A stretch of 64,000 nucleotides of DNA, taken from CAYTYZ01 sp964448465. Lineage in GTDB: Bacteria > Patescibacteriota > Microgenomatia > UBA12405. The translations under genes were made by a program, and so were the position numbers. Where the stretch lies: NCBI GenBank assembly GCA_964448465.1, contig CAYUVY010000001.1, forward strand, positions 49,126 to 113,125, in the 5' to 3' direction. Positions 35,449-43,612 of the stretch are shown piece by piece. Position 1 is the stretch's first letter. Every line of letters begins with the position of its first letter. The notes under the pieces are model-generated. The model searched no databases. It saw nothing but the letters and a program-made list of their open reading frames with translations, and was not told where the DNA came from.

Positions 35449-36650
35449 CCAAAAAACGTGTTTTAATGATTACTCCTTATCTTCCACGAACTTCTACTTC
35501 TGGTGGCCAAACCAGATCCTATTATCTTATCAAGCACATATCTAAACTAATTGACATTAGCTTAATCTGTTTTACACGTGACGAAGAAGGCTTAAAAGAG
35601 CTACAACCTTATTGTAAAAAAATTATTATTATTAAGCGTGGCAAAACTTGGGATTTAAAAAAAATACTGTCTACGGGCTTTGGACCTTACCCTTTTCTTA
35701 TTACTAATTACATCAGTAACGAACTAAAAGAAAAGATTGCCCAGGAAATTGCCACCAATCAATACGACCTAATTCACACCGAATGCTTTTATCTGATGCC
35801 TAATATTCCCCAAACAAATTTACCAATTTTTTTGGTCGACCAAACTATCGAATATGCAGTTTATCAACACTACACTGACACCCTCCGTGGCTTGATCAAG
35901 ATATTAACCCCACTCTTGTATATTGATGTTTACAAACTAAAATACTGGGAAAATTACTATTGGAAACAAACTAACTATTTGGCAGCAGTTTCCGAAGATG
36001 ACAAAAAAGTTATTCAACAAGACACGGGACGAAAAGATGTCTTAGTCTTGCCAAACGGAGTAGACCAAAATTATTTAAATACCAAACACTTAACCCCCAA
36101 AACCCCATATCCTTCCATTTTGTTTGGTATCTCCAACATGAAATGGATGCAAAACCGCGAAGGTGCTGAACTTCTTTTAAAACAAGTCTGGCCCAAAATT
36201 CAACAAGCCATACCGGATTGTCGTTTATACATTATTGGCCGCAACGCCCCCCAAATCTTTCATGATTATGCCAACGACAACGTCATCATTGCCGAAGCCG
36301 AAACTGACGGCCAAGCCAACGACCCCGTCTCTTATTACCAGCGCTGTTGGCTCTTAGTTGCTCCTATCTTGAGCGGTAATGGGACTAGAACCAAATTCTT
36401 CGAAGCTATGGCCACAGGGCTGCCTATTTTGACAACCAAACAAGGTATGGAAGGCATACCTGCCAAAAATGGCGAACACGCACATATTGTTCCCTTTAAT
36501 CAACTTGTCAATCAAGCCATCAAATTACTAAAAAATAGTGGCCTTAGAAATCCTCTTGGTCAAAAAGCTAAAAAATTTGTGGAGTCTAATTACACTTGGG
36601 AAATTAGTGCCCAAAAACAGGTCAACATATATGAACAAATTACCAGATAA
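35445..36650 (+). CDS. GT4-family glycosyltransferase
   Basis: 401 residues, GT-B fold. The N-terminal motif is VLMITPYLPRTSTSGGQTR. The donor domain begins ILFGISNMKWMQNREGAELL, and the donor site is LSGNGTRTKFFEAMATGLPI, the variant also seen in the GT4 protein encoded at 8003. That group includes sugar transferases with Arg/Lys-rich donor sites. It overlaps the next GT2 gene by 20 bases if the start at 36631 is right. Confidence 0.9.
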   Translation: MTKKRVLMITPYLPRTSTSGGQTRSYYLIKHISKLIDISLICFTRDEEGLKELQPYCKKIIIIKRGKTWDLKKILSTGFGPYPFLITNYISNELKEKIAQEIATNQYDLIHTECFYLMPNIPQTNLPIFLVDQTIEYAVYQHYTDTLRGLIKILTPLLYIDVYKLKYWENYYWKQTNYLAAVSEDDKKVIQQDTGRKDVLVLPNGVDQNYLNTKHLTPKTPYPSILFGISNMKWMQNREGAELLLKQVWPKIQQAIPDCRLYIIGRNAPQIFHDYANDNVIIAEAETDGQANDPVSYYQRCWLLVAPILSGNGTRTKFFEAMATGLPILTTKQGMEGIPAKNGEHAHIVPFNQLVNQAIKLLKNSGLRNPLGQKAKKFVESNYTWEISAQKQVNIYEQITR

Positions 36651-37572
36651 TAAACAACAAAGTTTTTTGTCTATTATCATTCTCAACTATAATTCAGGCA
36701 ATTATTTACAAAAGTGTTTATCAAGTATTCAAAGTTCTAATTTGGATCCCAAATACTACGAAATTATTGTCGTAGACAATAATTCCACAGACGAAAGCAT
36801 CTCTTTGGCAAAGCAATTAAAATTTGGTAACCTGAAATTTAAAATTTTATCTGATAATCAAGGCTTTGCTCACGGCAACAACCAAGGAGTCAAACTAATT
36901 TCTTCCAAGTCCACCCTGGTCATGTTTTTAAATCCAGACACAATTCTGGAAACCAACACCTTGTCCAAACTTACAAATTATTTTGATGCAAACCCCCAAG
37001 TCTGTGCCGTTACCCCCCAGATAATTTTGGCCAAAACTGGTCAGCTACAACCAGAATGCCATCGCGGATTTCCCACCCCCTTACGATCTTTTTTTCACTT
37101 TTCCAAAATTGCCAAACTCTTTCCTGGCAGTTCATTTTTTAATGGATATTTTCAGGGCCATTTGAATACCAACACTGTTCACCCCGTAGAAGCAGGCGTC
37201 GGTGCTTGCCTGATCCTCCGTCGCAAAGTAGGGGATAATCTACGGTGGTGGGATGAAGACTACTTTATGTATGGTGAAGACTTACAACTTAGCTGGGATT
37301 TGTGGCACCAGGGTTATAATTTATTTTTTGTACCAGACATCAAAATTACCCATTTTCAAGGCATATCCTCGGGTATTATCCAACATACAATTTCTACTAC
37401 CAAAGCATCTTCTGAAACCAAAAAACGCTCCATTCTAGCCACTACTCAAGCTATGCGTGTCTTTTTTCAAAAAAATTTAGCTAGTAGTTATCCAAAAATA
37501 TTTTCTAGTCTGATAATCCTTGCGATTAATTTGCTAGAGCATTATCGATTGGCCAAAATTCAGTATGTCTAA
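36631..37572 (+). CDS. GT2-family glycosyltransferase
   Basis: About 313 residues, GT-A fold. Motifs are FLSIIILNYNSGNYLQKCL, VVDNNSTDESI, NQGFAHGNNQGVK, FLNPDTIL (DxD position) and FMYGEDLQLSWDLW (catalytic base). I chose the ATG at 36631 because it begins 13 residues before the first strand and overlaps the upstream gene by only 20 bases; an in-frame ATG at 36538 would add 31 residues from within the upstream gene with no domain match. Confidence 0.89.
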   Translation: MNKLPDNKQQSFLSIIILNYNSGNYLQKCLSSIQSSNLDPKYYEIIVVDNNSTDESISLAKQLKFGNLKFKILSDNQGFAHGNNQGVKLISSKSTLVMFLNPDTILETNTLSKLTNYFDANPQVCAVTPQIILAKTGQLQPECHRGFPTPLRSFFHFSKIAKLFPGSSFFNGYFQGHLNTNTVHPVEAGVGACLILRRKVGDNLRWWDEDYFMYGEDLQLSWDLWHQGYNLFFVPDIKITHFQGISSGIIQHTISTTKASSETKKRSILATTQAMRVFFQKNLASSYPKIFSSLIILAINLLEHYRLAKIQYV

Positions 37573-38674
37573 AATTGCCATTGATGCCAGAAATTTTGGA
37601 CCCAAACACACCGGTATCGGCAGATATGTTCAAAATCTCTTGGACCAAATTGCCCTAACTAAATTTGCTAAAAACAGTTCTATCTATTTAATTGTCAACA
37701 AAAATCAACAAAACGAAATTAGATCTCGCTATCAAGCTAAATTTAAATACCTCCCTACTACCATTGCTCACTATTCTTTTGCAGAGCAACTTTTTCTGCC
37801 TTTTTTGCTGTATTCAAACAACTTTGACTTGGTTCACTTCACCCAGTTTAACAAACCTTTTTTGTATTTCAAAAAATCAGTTCTCACAATCCACGACCTA
37901 ATTAAGCATCTTTCCAAAGGCCGTGAAACTACCACCAAAAGCCCATTGCTTTATTGGCCCAAATATCTTGCCTACAAACTACTTACTGACTTCAATATTC
38001 AACACAATCCCATTATTGTCCCCAGTAACTATTGGCGTAAGTATATTCTGGATAGTTACAAAATTAGTCCCAGTAAAATTATTACCACCTACGAGGCCCT
38101 CGATCCAACTTTTCTCAATAATAAAAAGATTATCGTCAATCCTGATAAATACCTCGTTTATACCGGTAATGTTTACCCCCACAAAAATATCCAAATTGTT
38201 TTTCAGGCTTTACATAAATTACCAAACTTTAGGTTAAAAATAATTTGTGCCCGCAGTGTCTTTTTAGCTAGAATTGAAAATAAAATTAAACAACTAGGTA
38301 TACAAAAACAAGTTGACATATTAGGCTACGTCCCCGACCAAGAATTTATAGATATTTATCAACATGCCACTGCCCTGGTGCACCCATCCCTAATTGAGGG
38401 CTTTAGTTTAACCGGCCTTGAAGCCATGGCTCTGAATTGTCCTGTTATTTCCAGTAACGCCAGTTGTATGCCAGAAATTTATCAAGATAGTGTTTTGTAC
38501 TTTGACCCAAAAAAACCAGACGATTTAATAGAAAAAATAAAAAGTTTGTCTGATAATCCAAAACTTAGGCATGATTTAATCCAAAAAGGTAAACTTCAAA
38601 TAAAAAAATACTCCTGGGCAACCACCGCCAAACAAACCACTGAATTTTATGACCACATCCTTCAGCAAACTTAA
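37565..38674 (+). CDS. GT4-family glycosyltransferase
   Basis: 369 residues, GT-B fold. The N-terminus IAIDARNFGPKHTGIGRYVQN is a classic GT4 mannosyltransferase start. SVLTIHDLIKH is the middle motif, YLVYTGNVYPHKNI opens the donor domain, and SLIEGFSLTGLEAMALNCPV has both donor-site glutamates. It overlaps both neighbours (8 and 26 bases), so it is translated together with them. Confidence 0.91.
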   Translation: MSKIAIDARNFGPKHTGIGRYVQNLLDQIALTKFAKNSSIYLIVNKNQQNEIRSRYQAKFKYLPTTIAHYSFAEQLFLPFLLYSNNFDLVHFTQFNKPFLYFKKSVLTIHDLIKHLSKGRETTTKSPLLYWPKYLAYKLLTDFNIQHNPIIVPSNYWRKYILDSYKISPSKIITTYEALDPTFLNNKKIIVNPDKYLVYTGNVYPHKNIQIVFQALHKLPNFRLKIICARSVFLARIENKIKQLGIQKQVDILGYVPDQEFIDIYQHATALVHPSLIEGFSLTGLEAMALNCPVISSNASCMPEIYQDSVLYFDPKKPDDLIEKIKSLSDNPKLRHDLIQKGKLQIKKYSWATTAKQTTEFYDHILQQT

Positions 38675-39710
38675 GGTAGCTATTTTTTACGATTGGCTTA
38701 CTCGTTGGGGCGGAGCCGAACAGGTGCTACTCGACCTACTAAAACTATTTCCACAAGCCGAACTTATCACTACAATTTATGACCCAACAAAAACTAGTTG
38801 GCTACCTAAAGGTCACAAAATAATTACCACTCCGTTATCTCACCCTAGCCTAGAGAAATTTCAAGGTTTACTTTCCCCATTTTATCCAATTTTTTTGGAA
38901 AAGATTGACACCCGCTCTTATGACTTGGTTATAAGTTTAAGTTCCGTCTTTGGTCATTGCTTTTTAACTCAACCACAAACCAAATATATTCACTACTGCC
39001 TGACACCCAATCGTCATCTTTATCAAAAAAACAGGTTTAAACTATACCAACAGATAGATCAAATATTTGCCCAAAGACCTGATTATGTCCTTGCCACTAG
39101 TGTAGAAGTTGCCAAAAGAATTAAAAAATATCACCATCGCGACAGTCAAGTAATTTACCCAGGTATAGATTCCAACTTTTTCAAACCAAATAAAAATATT
39201 AAAAAACAAAAACAATACTTAATAGTTTCAAGGTTAGTTCCGTATAAAAACATAGATCTTGCTATCCAGGCCTGTGGCCAACTAAACAAAAAGCTAATTA
39301 TTGTTGGACAAGGAAGACTGGCCACATATCTAAAATCTCTTGCCACTAATTACAAAAATATATACTTTAAATCCGACGTCCAGCCCGCAGAATTAAAAAA
39401 ACTTTATCAACAATCTATCGCGCTTTTGGCTCCTCAAATTGAGGACTTTGGTCTAGCTATTGTCGAATCTCAAGCCTGTGGGACACCAGTTATTAGCTTA
39501 GCCCAAGGTGGAGCGCTAGAAACTGTAGAACACCAGCAAACTGGCTACCTTTATCCAGATTCAGACATTAATAGTTTAAAAGAAGCTATTTTAAATTTTG
39601 AAAGATTAAAACTAAACTCAAAAATAATTCGCAACAATTCACTAAGATTCTCCAAACATATATTCATGCTAAAATTTAGACAATATCTAAACCAATGCTT
39701 AAAACCTTAG
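38649..39710 (+). CDS. GT4-family glycosyltransferase (WbaZ/mannosyltransferase-like)
   Basis: 353 residues, GT-B fold. AIFYDWLTRWGGAEQVLLDL at the N-terminus, YIHYCLTPNRHLY in the middle and YLIVSRLVPYKNIDLAI at the donor domain fit the WbaZ-like mannosyltransferase group. The donor site IEDFGLAIVESQACGTPVI has the E-x7-E pair with Asp-Phe-Gly between. It overlaps the upstream gene by 26 bases and the phosphoglycosyl transferase gene by 16, which suggests it acts early in repeat-unit assembly. Confidence 0.9.
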   Translation: MTTSFSKLKVAIFYDWLTRWGGAEQVLLDLLKLFPQAELITTIYDPTKTSWLPKGHKIITTPLSHPSLEKFQGLLSPFYPIFLEKIDTRSYDLVISLSSVFGHCFLTQPQTKYIHYCLTPNRHLYQKNRFKLYQQIDQIFAQRPDYVLATSVEVAKRIKKYHHRDSQVIYPGIDSNFFKPNKNIKKQKQYLIVSRLVPYKNIDLAIQACGQLNKKLIIVGQGRLATYLKSLATNYKNIYFKSDVQPAELKKLYQQSIALLAPQIEDFGLAIVESQACGTPVISLAQGGALETVEHQQTGYLYPDSDINSLKEAILNFERLKLNSKIIRNNSLRFSKHIFMLKFRQYLNQCLKP

Positions 39711-40342
39711 ACACAATAATTTTTGAAACTTTTAAAAGAACTGTAGACATTCTGGGAGGAATTTTTTTAATGATTCTTTTCTCACCCATTATTTTGGTTA
39801 TCAGTCTTTTGGTTAAATTTACTTCCAAAGGCCCTATCTTTTTTAGTCAAATTAGAGTAGGCAAAGACAGTAAACCTTTTAAGATGTTCAAGTTTCGTAC
39901 CATGTATACCGGAGACAACGACCTACGCCTTAAAAAATATCCGGAATTGTACAAAAAATACAAAAAGAACGGCTGGAAACTATCTTTAAGAGAAGATCCA
40001 CGACTTACCCAGATTGGTAAAATTATCCGCGCATTATCTCTTGATGAATTTCCTCAGTTTTACAATGTTCTTGTCGGGGAGATGAGTTTAGTAGGTCCAC
40101 GAGCTTATCGCGAAGAGGAACTATTGGAATATTCTAAAATTTTTCCACATACCAAACACTTAATTCAAGACATCCGTTCAGTCAAGCCCGGCATCACTGG
40201 CCTCTGGCAAACCTCTGGCCGTAATGATGTTAATTTTGAGCAAAGAGCTAAATTAGATTCTGAGTATATTCGTCACCGTTCCATATTCCAAGAACTAAAA
40301 ATTCTTATCAAAACACCTTTTTGTATGATCTCGCGCTGGTAA
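39695..40342 (+). CDS. Monotopic phosphoglycosyl transferase (undecaprenyl-phosphate sugar-1-P transferase)
   Basis: 215 residues matching the catalytic domain of WcaJ/WbaP/PglC (bacterial sugar transferase family). One N-terminal re-entrant helix (ILGGIFLMILFSPIILVISL) is followed by GPIFFSQIRVGKDSKPFKMF, the catalytic Asp-Glu dyad in LSLDEFPQFYNVL (D117-E118) and GEMSLVGPRAYREEE. It lacks the N-terminal domains of large WcaJ proteins. It transfers a sugar phosphate to undecaprenyl phosphate, the first committed step of the glycan made by this locus. Confidence 0.95.
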   Translation: MLKTLDTIIFETFKRTVDILGGIFLMILFSPIILVISLLVKFTSKGPIFFSQIRVGKDSKPFKMFKFRTMYTGDNDLRLKKYPELYKKYKKNGWKLSLREDPRLTQIGKIIRALSLDEFPQFYNVLVGEMSLVGPRAYREEELLEYSKIFPHTKHLIQDIRSVKPGITGLWQTSGRNDVNFEQRAKLDSEYIRHRSIFQELKILIKTPFCMISRW

Positions 40343-40355
40343 TATATCTTCACTC

Positions 40356-40364
40356 TGTTACACT
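40356..40364 (+). promoter_or_regulatory. Extended -10 box before the DUF4012 gene
   Basis: TGTTACACT (TGn plus TACACT) ends 5 bases before the ATG at 40370, so the DUF4012 transcript would be leaderless. Confidence 0.5.
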
Positions 40365-40369
40365 AAATA

Positions 40370-42331
40370 ATGACTGAAACAGCCACTGCCTCCACCAACC
40401 CATTCCTAACGACCTCCAAAATAAAAAATACTAAGCGGAAAGTTCACCCTATTTTTAAAATAATTTTAAGTGTATTTTCTGTTCTGCTAATTATTGTTCT
40501 TATTCTCGCCGGAATTAGTTATAAATTACTATATTTACCAGGCAAAGAACTTTATACCCAAATTCAGTCCGCCCAGACATTAGAAAATGATATTCGTGTT
40601 GCCATTTCCAGTCGAGATCTAACCATGATTCGCCAGGAAATCGAAGCAGTTCGTCAAAAAAAGAAAGACGTCCAAGTCGCTTTTGAACAACTCAGTATTC
40701 TTAGTAAACTACCCAAAGCCAAAGAATATTATCAAGATGGCCAGCAAGCCTTTGTCATTGCCGACAATAGTTTGGACGCTACTGAAATAATCTTAAAAGC
40801 CATTGAACCTTACCAAGACTTCTTGGGACTAAAAGGCGGCACAGCAACTGCCAGCGCCAAAAAGGAAACTGCCCAAGACCGTATTGCTTTTTTAACTGAT
40901 TCTATTGACAGTATTGTTCCACATTTTGACGAGCTTGAAGTCAAACTTAGCAACATTCAAGTTGCCCTAAATTCAATAGATGCTAGTCGTTACCCCCAAG
41001 AATATCGTGGTCTAAAAATCCAAGACAGTCTACTAAAAGCCCAACAGCTAGTTGACACCAGCTCGGAATTTATTAAAAACAGTAAACCAATATTAACCAA
41101 AAGTTCTTGGCTTCTTGGTAAAGACAAGCCTCGTACATATTTACTATTATTTCAAAATGACACCGAACTTCGACCTAGCGGTGGCTTCTGGACTGCTTAC
41201 GGCTTGCTAAAGGTTGATAAAGGCAAAATTACTCCTTTGGCCTCCGATGATATTTACTCTTTAGACGCCAAACTTAAAAGTACTATCCCAGCACCCAGAC
41301 CAATTAAGGCCTACCACATCAATGTACCTTATTGGAATCTTCGCGACATGAATATCTCTCCCGATTTTCCAACGGATGCCCAGCAGTTTATTAGCCAATA
41401 CAATAAAGTAAGTAACGATAAATTTGATGCAATTATTGCCTTGACTACTAAGCCAGTTGTTGATTTAATCCGAATTTTAGGCAGAATCGGTGTCCCAGGT
41501 TGGGGTAATTTCACTCCCGATCCAGATAAACGTTGTGATGGCTGTCCCAATGTCCTATACCAAATGCTTTGGATTGCAGGTCGACCTAGAAATTACATAG
41601 AGTTAGACCGCAAAGGCTTTTTGGGTCCACTTATGCACTCTACCCTAAGCAATGCCATGAATTCTCCCAAGGAAAAAATGGGGCCAATTATGGAAAGCTT
41701 GCTTACCAACTTCAACCAAAAACATTTATTAATGTATTTTAATGATCCTGAAATGCAAAAAGCAGCTGTTTTAGCTAATCTGGCAGGAGCAGTGGCCCAA
41801 ACTCCTAACACGATTGATTACTTCCAGTTAAACGATGCCAATATGGCCAGCGCCAAAACCAATTTATTTTTAACTCAAAAAATCAAACACGAGATTATTT
41901 CTGAAGCAGGCAAAGTTCAACACAAAATTACTGTCACTTATACTAATCCAAGTAAAGCCTCCAATTGTAATCTGGAGAAAGGGGATATTTGTCTAAATGC
42001 TCCCAAGTATCGCGACTGGTTTAGGTTCTATACCACCCAAGGAAGCAAGTTGGACAAAATGACAGGTACCGAAGTCGAACCGGTTATTTACGATGAACTT
42101 GGCAAAACTGTTTTTGAAGGATTTTACGGTGACAAATTTCCTCTTTATGCCCAAAGTAGCACTAAAACTTCCGTACAATATACTAGCCCCATCGCTCCTA
42201 GCACTGGATATACACTCTTTCTGCAAAAACAGCCTGGTACCAAACCAGTAGACTATGAATTAGTAGTCAACGGAGAGACCCAAGACCAATTTTCCTGGGT
42301 CAGCGATAAAACTATCAAACTAAGCTTGTGA
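40370..42331 (+). CDS. DUF4012-family membrane-anchored protein
   Basis: 653 residues: a cytoplasmic N-terminus, one membrane helix (IILSVFSVLLIIVLILAGIS, about residues 29-48), a helical stalk (about 60-230), then the DUF4012 domain. The family signature is LLLFQNDTELRPSGGFWTAY near residue 264, followed by YDAxx-like elements such as ISPDFPTDAQQFI. The outside location and frequent linkage to polysaccharide genes suggest a role in attaching or organising surface glycan, but no activity is established for the family. The stop overlaps the recO GTG start by 4 bases. Confidence 0.9.
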   Translation: MTETATASTNPFLTTSKIKNTKRKVHPIFKIILSVFSVLLIIVLILAGISYKLLYLPGKELYTQIQSAQTLENDIRVAISSRDLTMIRQEIEAVRQKKKDVQVAFEQLSILSKLPKAKEYYQDGQQAFVIADNSLDATEIILKAIEPYQDFLGLKGGTATASAKKETAQDRIAFLTDSIDSIVPHFDELEVKLSNIQVALNSIDASRYPQEYRGLKIQDSLLKAQQLVDTSSEFIKNSKPILTKSSWLLGKDKPRTYLLLFQNDTELRPSGGFWTAYGLLKVDKGKITPLASDDIYSLDAKLKSTIPAPRPIKAYHINVPYWNLRDMNISPDFPTDAQQFISQYNKVSNDKFDAIIALTTKPVVDLIRILGRIGVPGWGNFTPDPDKRCDGCPNVLYQMLWIAGRPRNYIELDRKGFLGPLMHSTLSNAMNSPKEKMGPIMESLLTNFNQKHLLMYFNDPEMQKAAVLANLAGAVAQTPNTIDYFQLNDANMASAKTNLFLTQKIKHEIISEAGKVQHKITVTYTNPSKASNCNLEKGDICLNAPKYRDWFRFYTTQGSKLDKMTGTEVEPVIYDELGKTVFEGFYGDKFPLYAQSSTKTSVQYTSPIAPSTGYTLFLQKQPGTKPVDYELVVNGETQDQFSWVSDKTIKLSL

Positions 42332-42882
42332 TTCTTAAGGTTGAAGCTATTGTCATTGGTAAAAGAAGATCTTTGGAACAAGATCTATCTATTACCCTGC
42401 TAACTCGCCAACTTGGCAAAATATACGTACGCGCCAAAAACGCCCAAAAAATCACCAGTTCTCGCCTTGGCTCTTTACAGCTTGGAAATTCTATTATTGC
42501 CAACCTCCAAGAATCCCACCAAACCTATTGGTTATGGCAATCTACTAGTACTTATAGTTTTTTAGGTAAAGCCAAAACTTTAACTCAGGCCAATCTACTC
42601 TTTTACACCTTAGAAATGATAAGTAAACTATTACCCGAAAAATCAGAACAAGAAGAGATATATTTAGAAACCAAAGAGGCCATTCAGGCCATAGAAAAAC
42701 AGCAGGTAGGTAAATTAATTCGCCACCAAATTAATATTATTCATCACCTTGGCTATGGTATTCCAGAAATTATTTCCACCAAACTAAAACAAGAAGATTT
42801 CCGTTCCGCCAGCACCCTGCTCCGCCACCACATCGAAAATATTTTAGGCAAACCCCTACAAAGCAACAAGCTTTTTTCATAA
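42328..42882 (+). CDS. recO: DNA repair protein RecO
   Basis: 184 residues. The N-terminal OB-fold of RecO is visible as EAIVIGKRRSLEQDLSITLLTRQLGK followed by VRAKNAQKITSSRLGSLQLG (split), with a helical C-terminal part. RecO helps load RecA onto SSB-coated DNA together with RecR and RecF. The protein is short (usual length about 240) and lacks the four-cysteine zinc finger of many RecO proteins. It starts with GTG overlapping the upstream stop as GTGA, which points to translational coupling. Confidence 0.83.
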   Translation: MILKVEAIVIGKRRSLEQDLSITLLTRQLGKIYVRAKNAQKITSSRLGSLQLGNSIIANLQESHQTYWLWQSTSTYSFLGKAKTLTQANLLFYTLEMISKLLPEKSEQEEIYLETKEAIQAIEKQQVGKLIRHQINIIHHLGYGIPEIISTKLKQEDFRSASTLLRHHIENILGKPLQSNKLFS

Positions 42883-42884
42883 TG

Positions 42885-42893
42885 TGATATTAT
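42885..42893 (+). promoter_or_regulatory. Extended -10 box before the ClpP-like gene
   Basis: TGATATTAT ends 7 bases before the ATG at 42901, directly after the recO stop. Confidence 0.68.
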
Positions 42894-42900
42894 ATGAAAT

Positions 42901-43599
42901 ATGGGCAGAAGAACTGTTGAAGAAAATGGCGAAGTTATCTACTCTATGGGACTAGAAGATGTGGTCCAGCAAATACATCCAAGCTTACCTGATGACTACA
43001 TTGAGGCTAGAGGACTAATTGTACCAAGAGACTACCACGGTTATCCCATAAATCTAATTTCCGGATTTGACGGAACAGAGGACGAAGGAAAACACTCGGT
43101 TGTAAACGATCCAATGTTGAGCAAATTAGTTGACGGTCTTGAAGAAGCTAGACAAAGATCTGCAAAAAAGGTAATTATAAAAATTTCCACCATTGGTGGA
43201 TCAGCAGAAACAGCCATGGGGATGATAGGTGCTATTGATTTTTTTCGATATCAAACAGGAGCCAGAGTTACTATTCTAGGATTAGGCAAGGTGATGTCGG
43301 CTGGTGCTTTTATTCTTCAAGGAGCAAGCGATGGCGAAAGGGTTGTAAACCATGAGTCAAGAATATTAATTCATCCAATGAAATGGGGAGCAAGTGGCGA
43401 TCGCAACCAAATAGAATTTGAAACCAAAGAAGGGAATAGTATTGAAAGAACCATAAAGGAGAGGATTTCTAAACGCTCTGGCTTGTCTATGGAAAAACTT
43501 GAACATATCGTGCAAGCCAACGGAGGAATGGGCACATCTTTAATTCCGTCCGAAGCCTTAAAACTAGGTCTAATTGACCAAGTAATCAAACTCCGCTAG
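42901..43599 (+). CDS. ClpP-like serine protease (S14 family)
   Basis: 232 residues with a ClpP/crotonase fold. IKISTIGGSAETAMGMIGAI matches the ClpP oxyanion-loop segment. The nucleophile is S133 in KVMSAGAFILQGA. The histidine is H158 in ILIHPMKWG, 25 residues later, the same spacing as S97 and H122 of E. coli ClpP. The region that should supply the catalytic aspartate reads QANGGMGTSLIPSEAL, with Asn/Gly where ClpP has Asp. The C-terminal EALKLGLIDQV is conserved. It is either a ClpP variant or an inactive homologue; no Clp ATPase is next to it. Confidence 0.82.
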   Translation: MGRRTVEENGEVIYSMGLEDVVQQIHPSLPDDYIEARGLIVPRDYHGYPINLISGFDGTEDEGKHSVVNDPMLSKLVDGLEEARQRSAKKVIIKISTIGGSAETAMGMIGAIDFFRYQTGARVTILGLGKVMSAGAFILQGASDGERVVNHESRILIHPMKWGASGDRNQIEFETKEGNSIERTIKERISKRSGLSMEKLEHIVQANGGMGTSLIPSEALKLGLIDQVIKLR

Positions 43600-43602
43600 A
43601 AT
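43574..43602 (+). promoter_or_regulatory. -35/-10 promoter before glyS
   Basis: TTGACC (43574-43579), a 17-base spacer and TAGAAT (43597-43602) form a complete promoter inside the end of the ClpP-like gene. The ATG at 43613 is 10 bases past the -10 box, so the 5' leader would be at most a few bases. Confidence 0.65.
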
Positions 43603-43612
43603 TACGCTACTT

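Noticed and set aside
36538..36630. Longer N-terminus of the GT2 protein.
   Set aside because: It would overlap the upstream gene by 113 bases without any family match.
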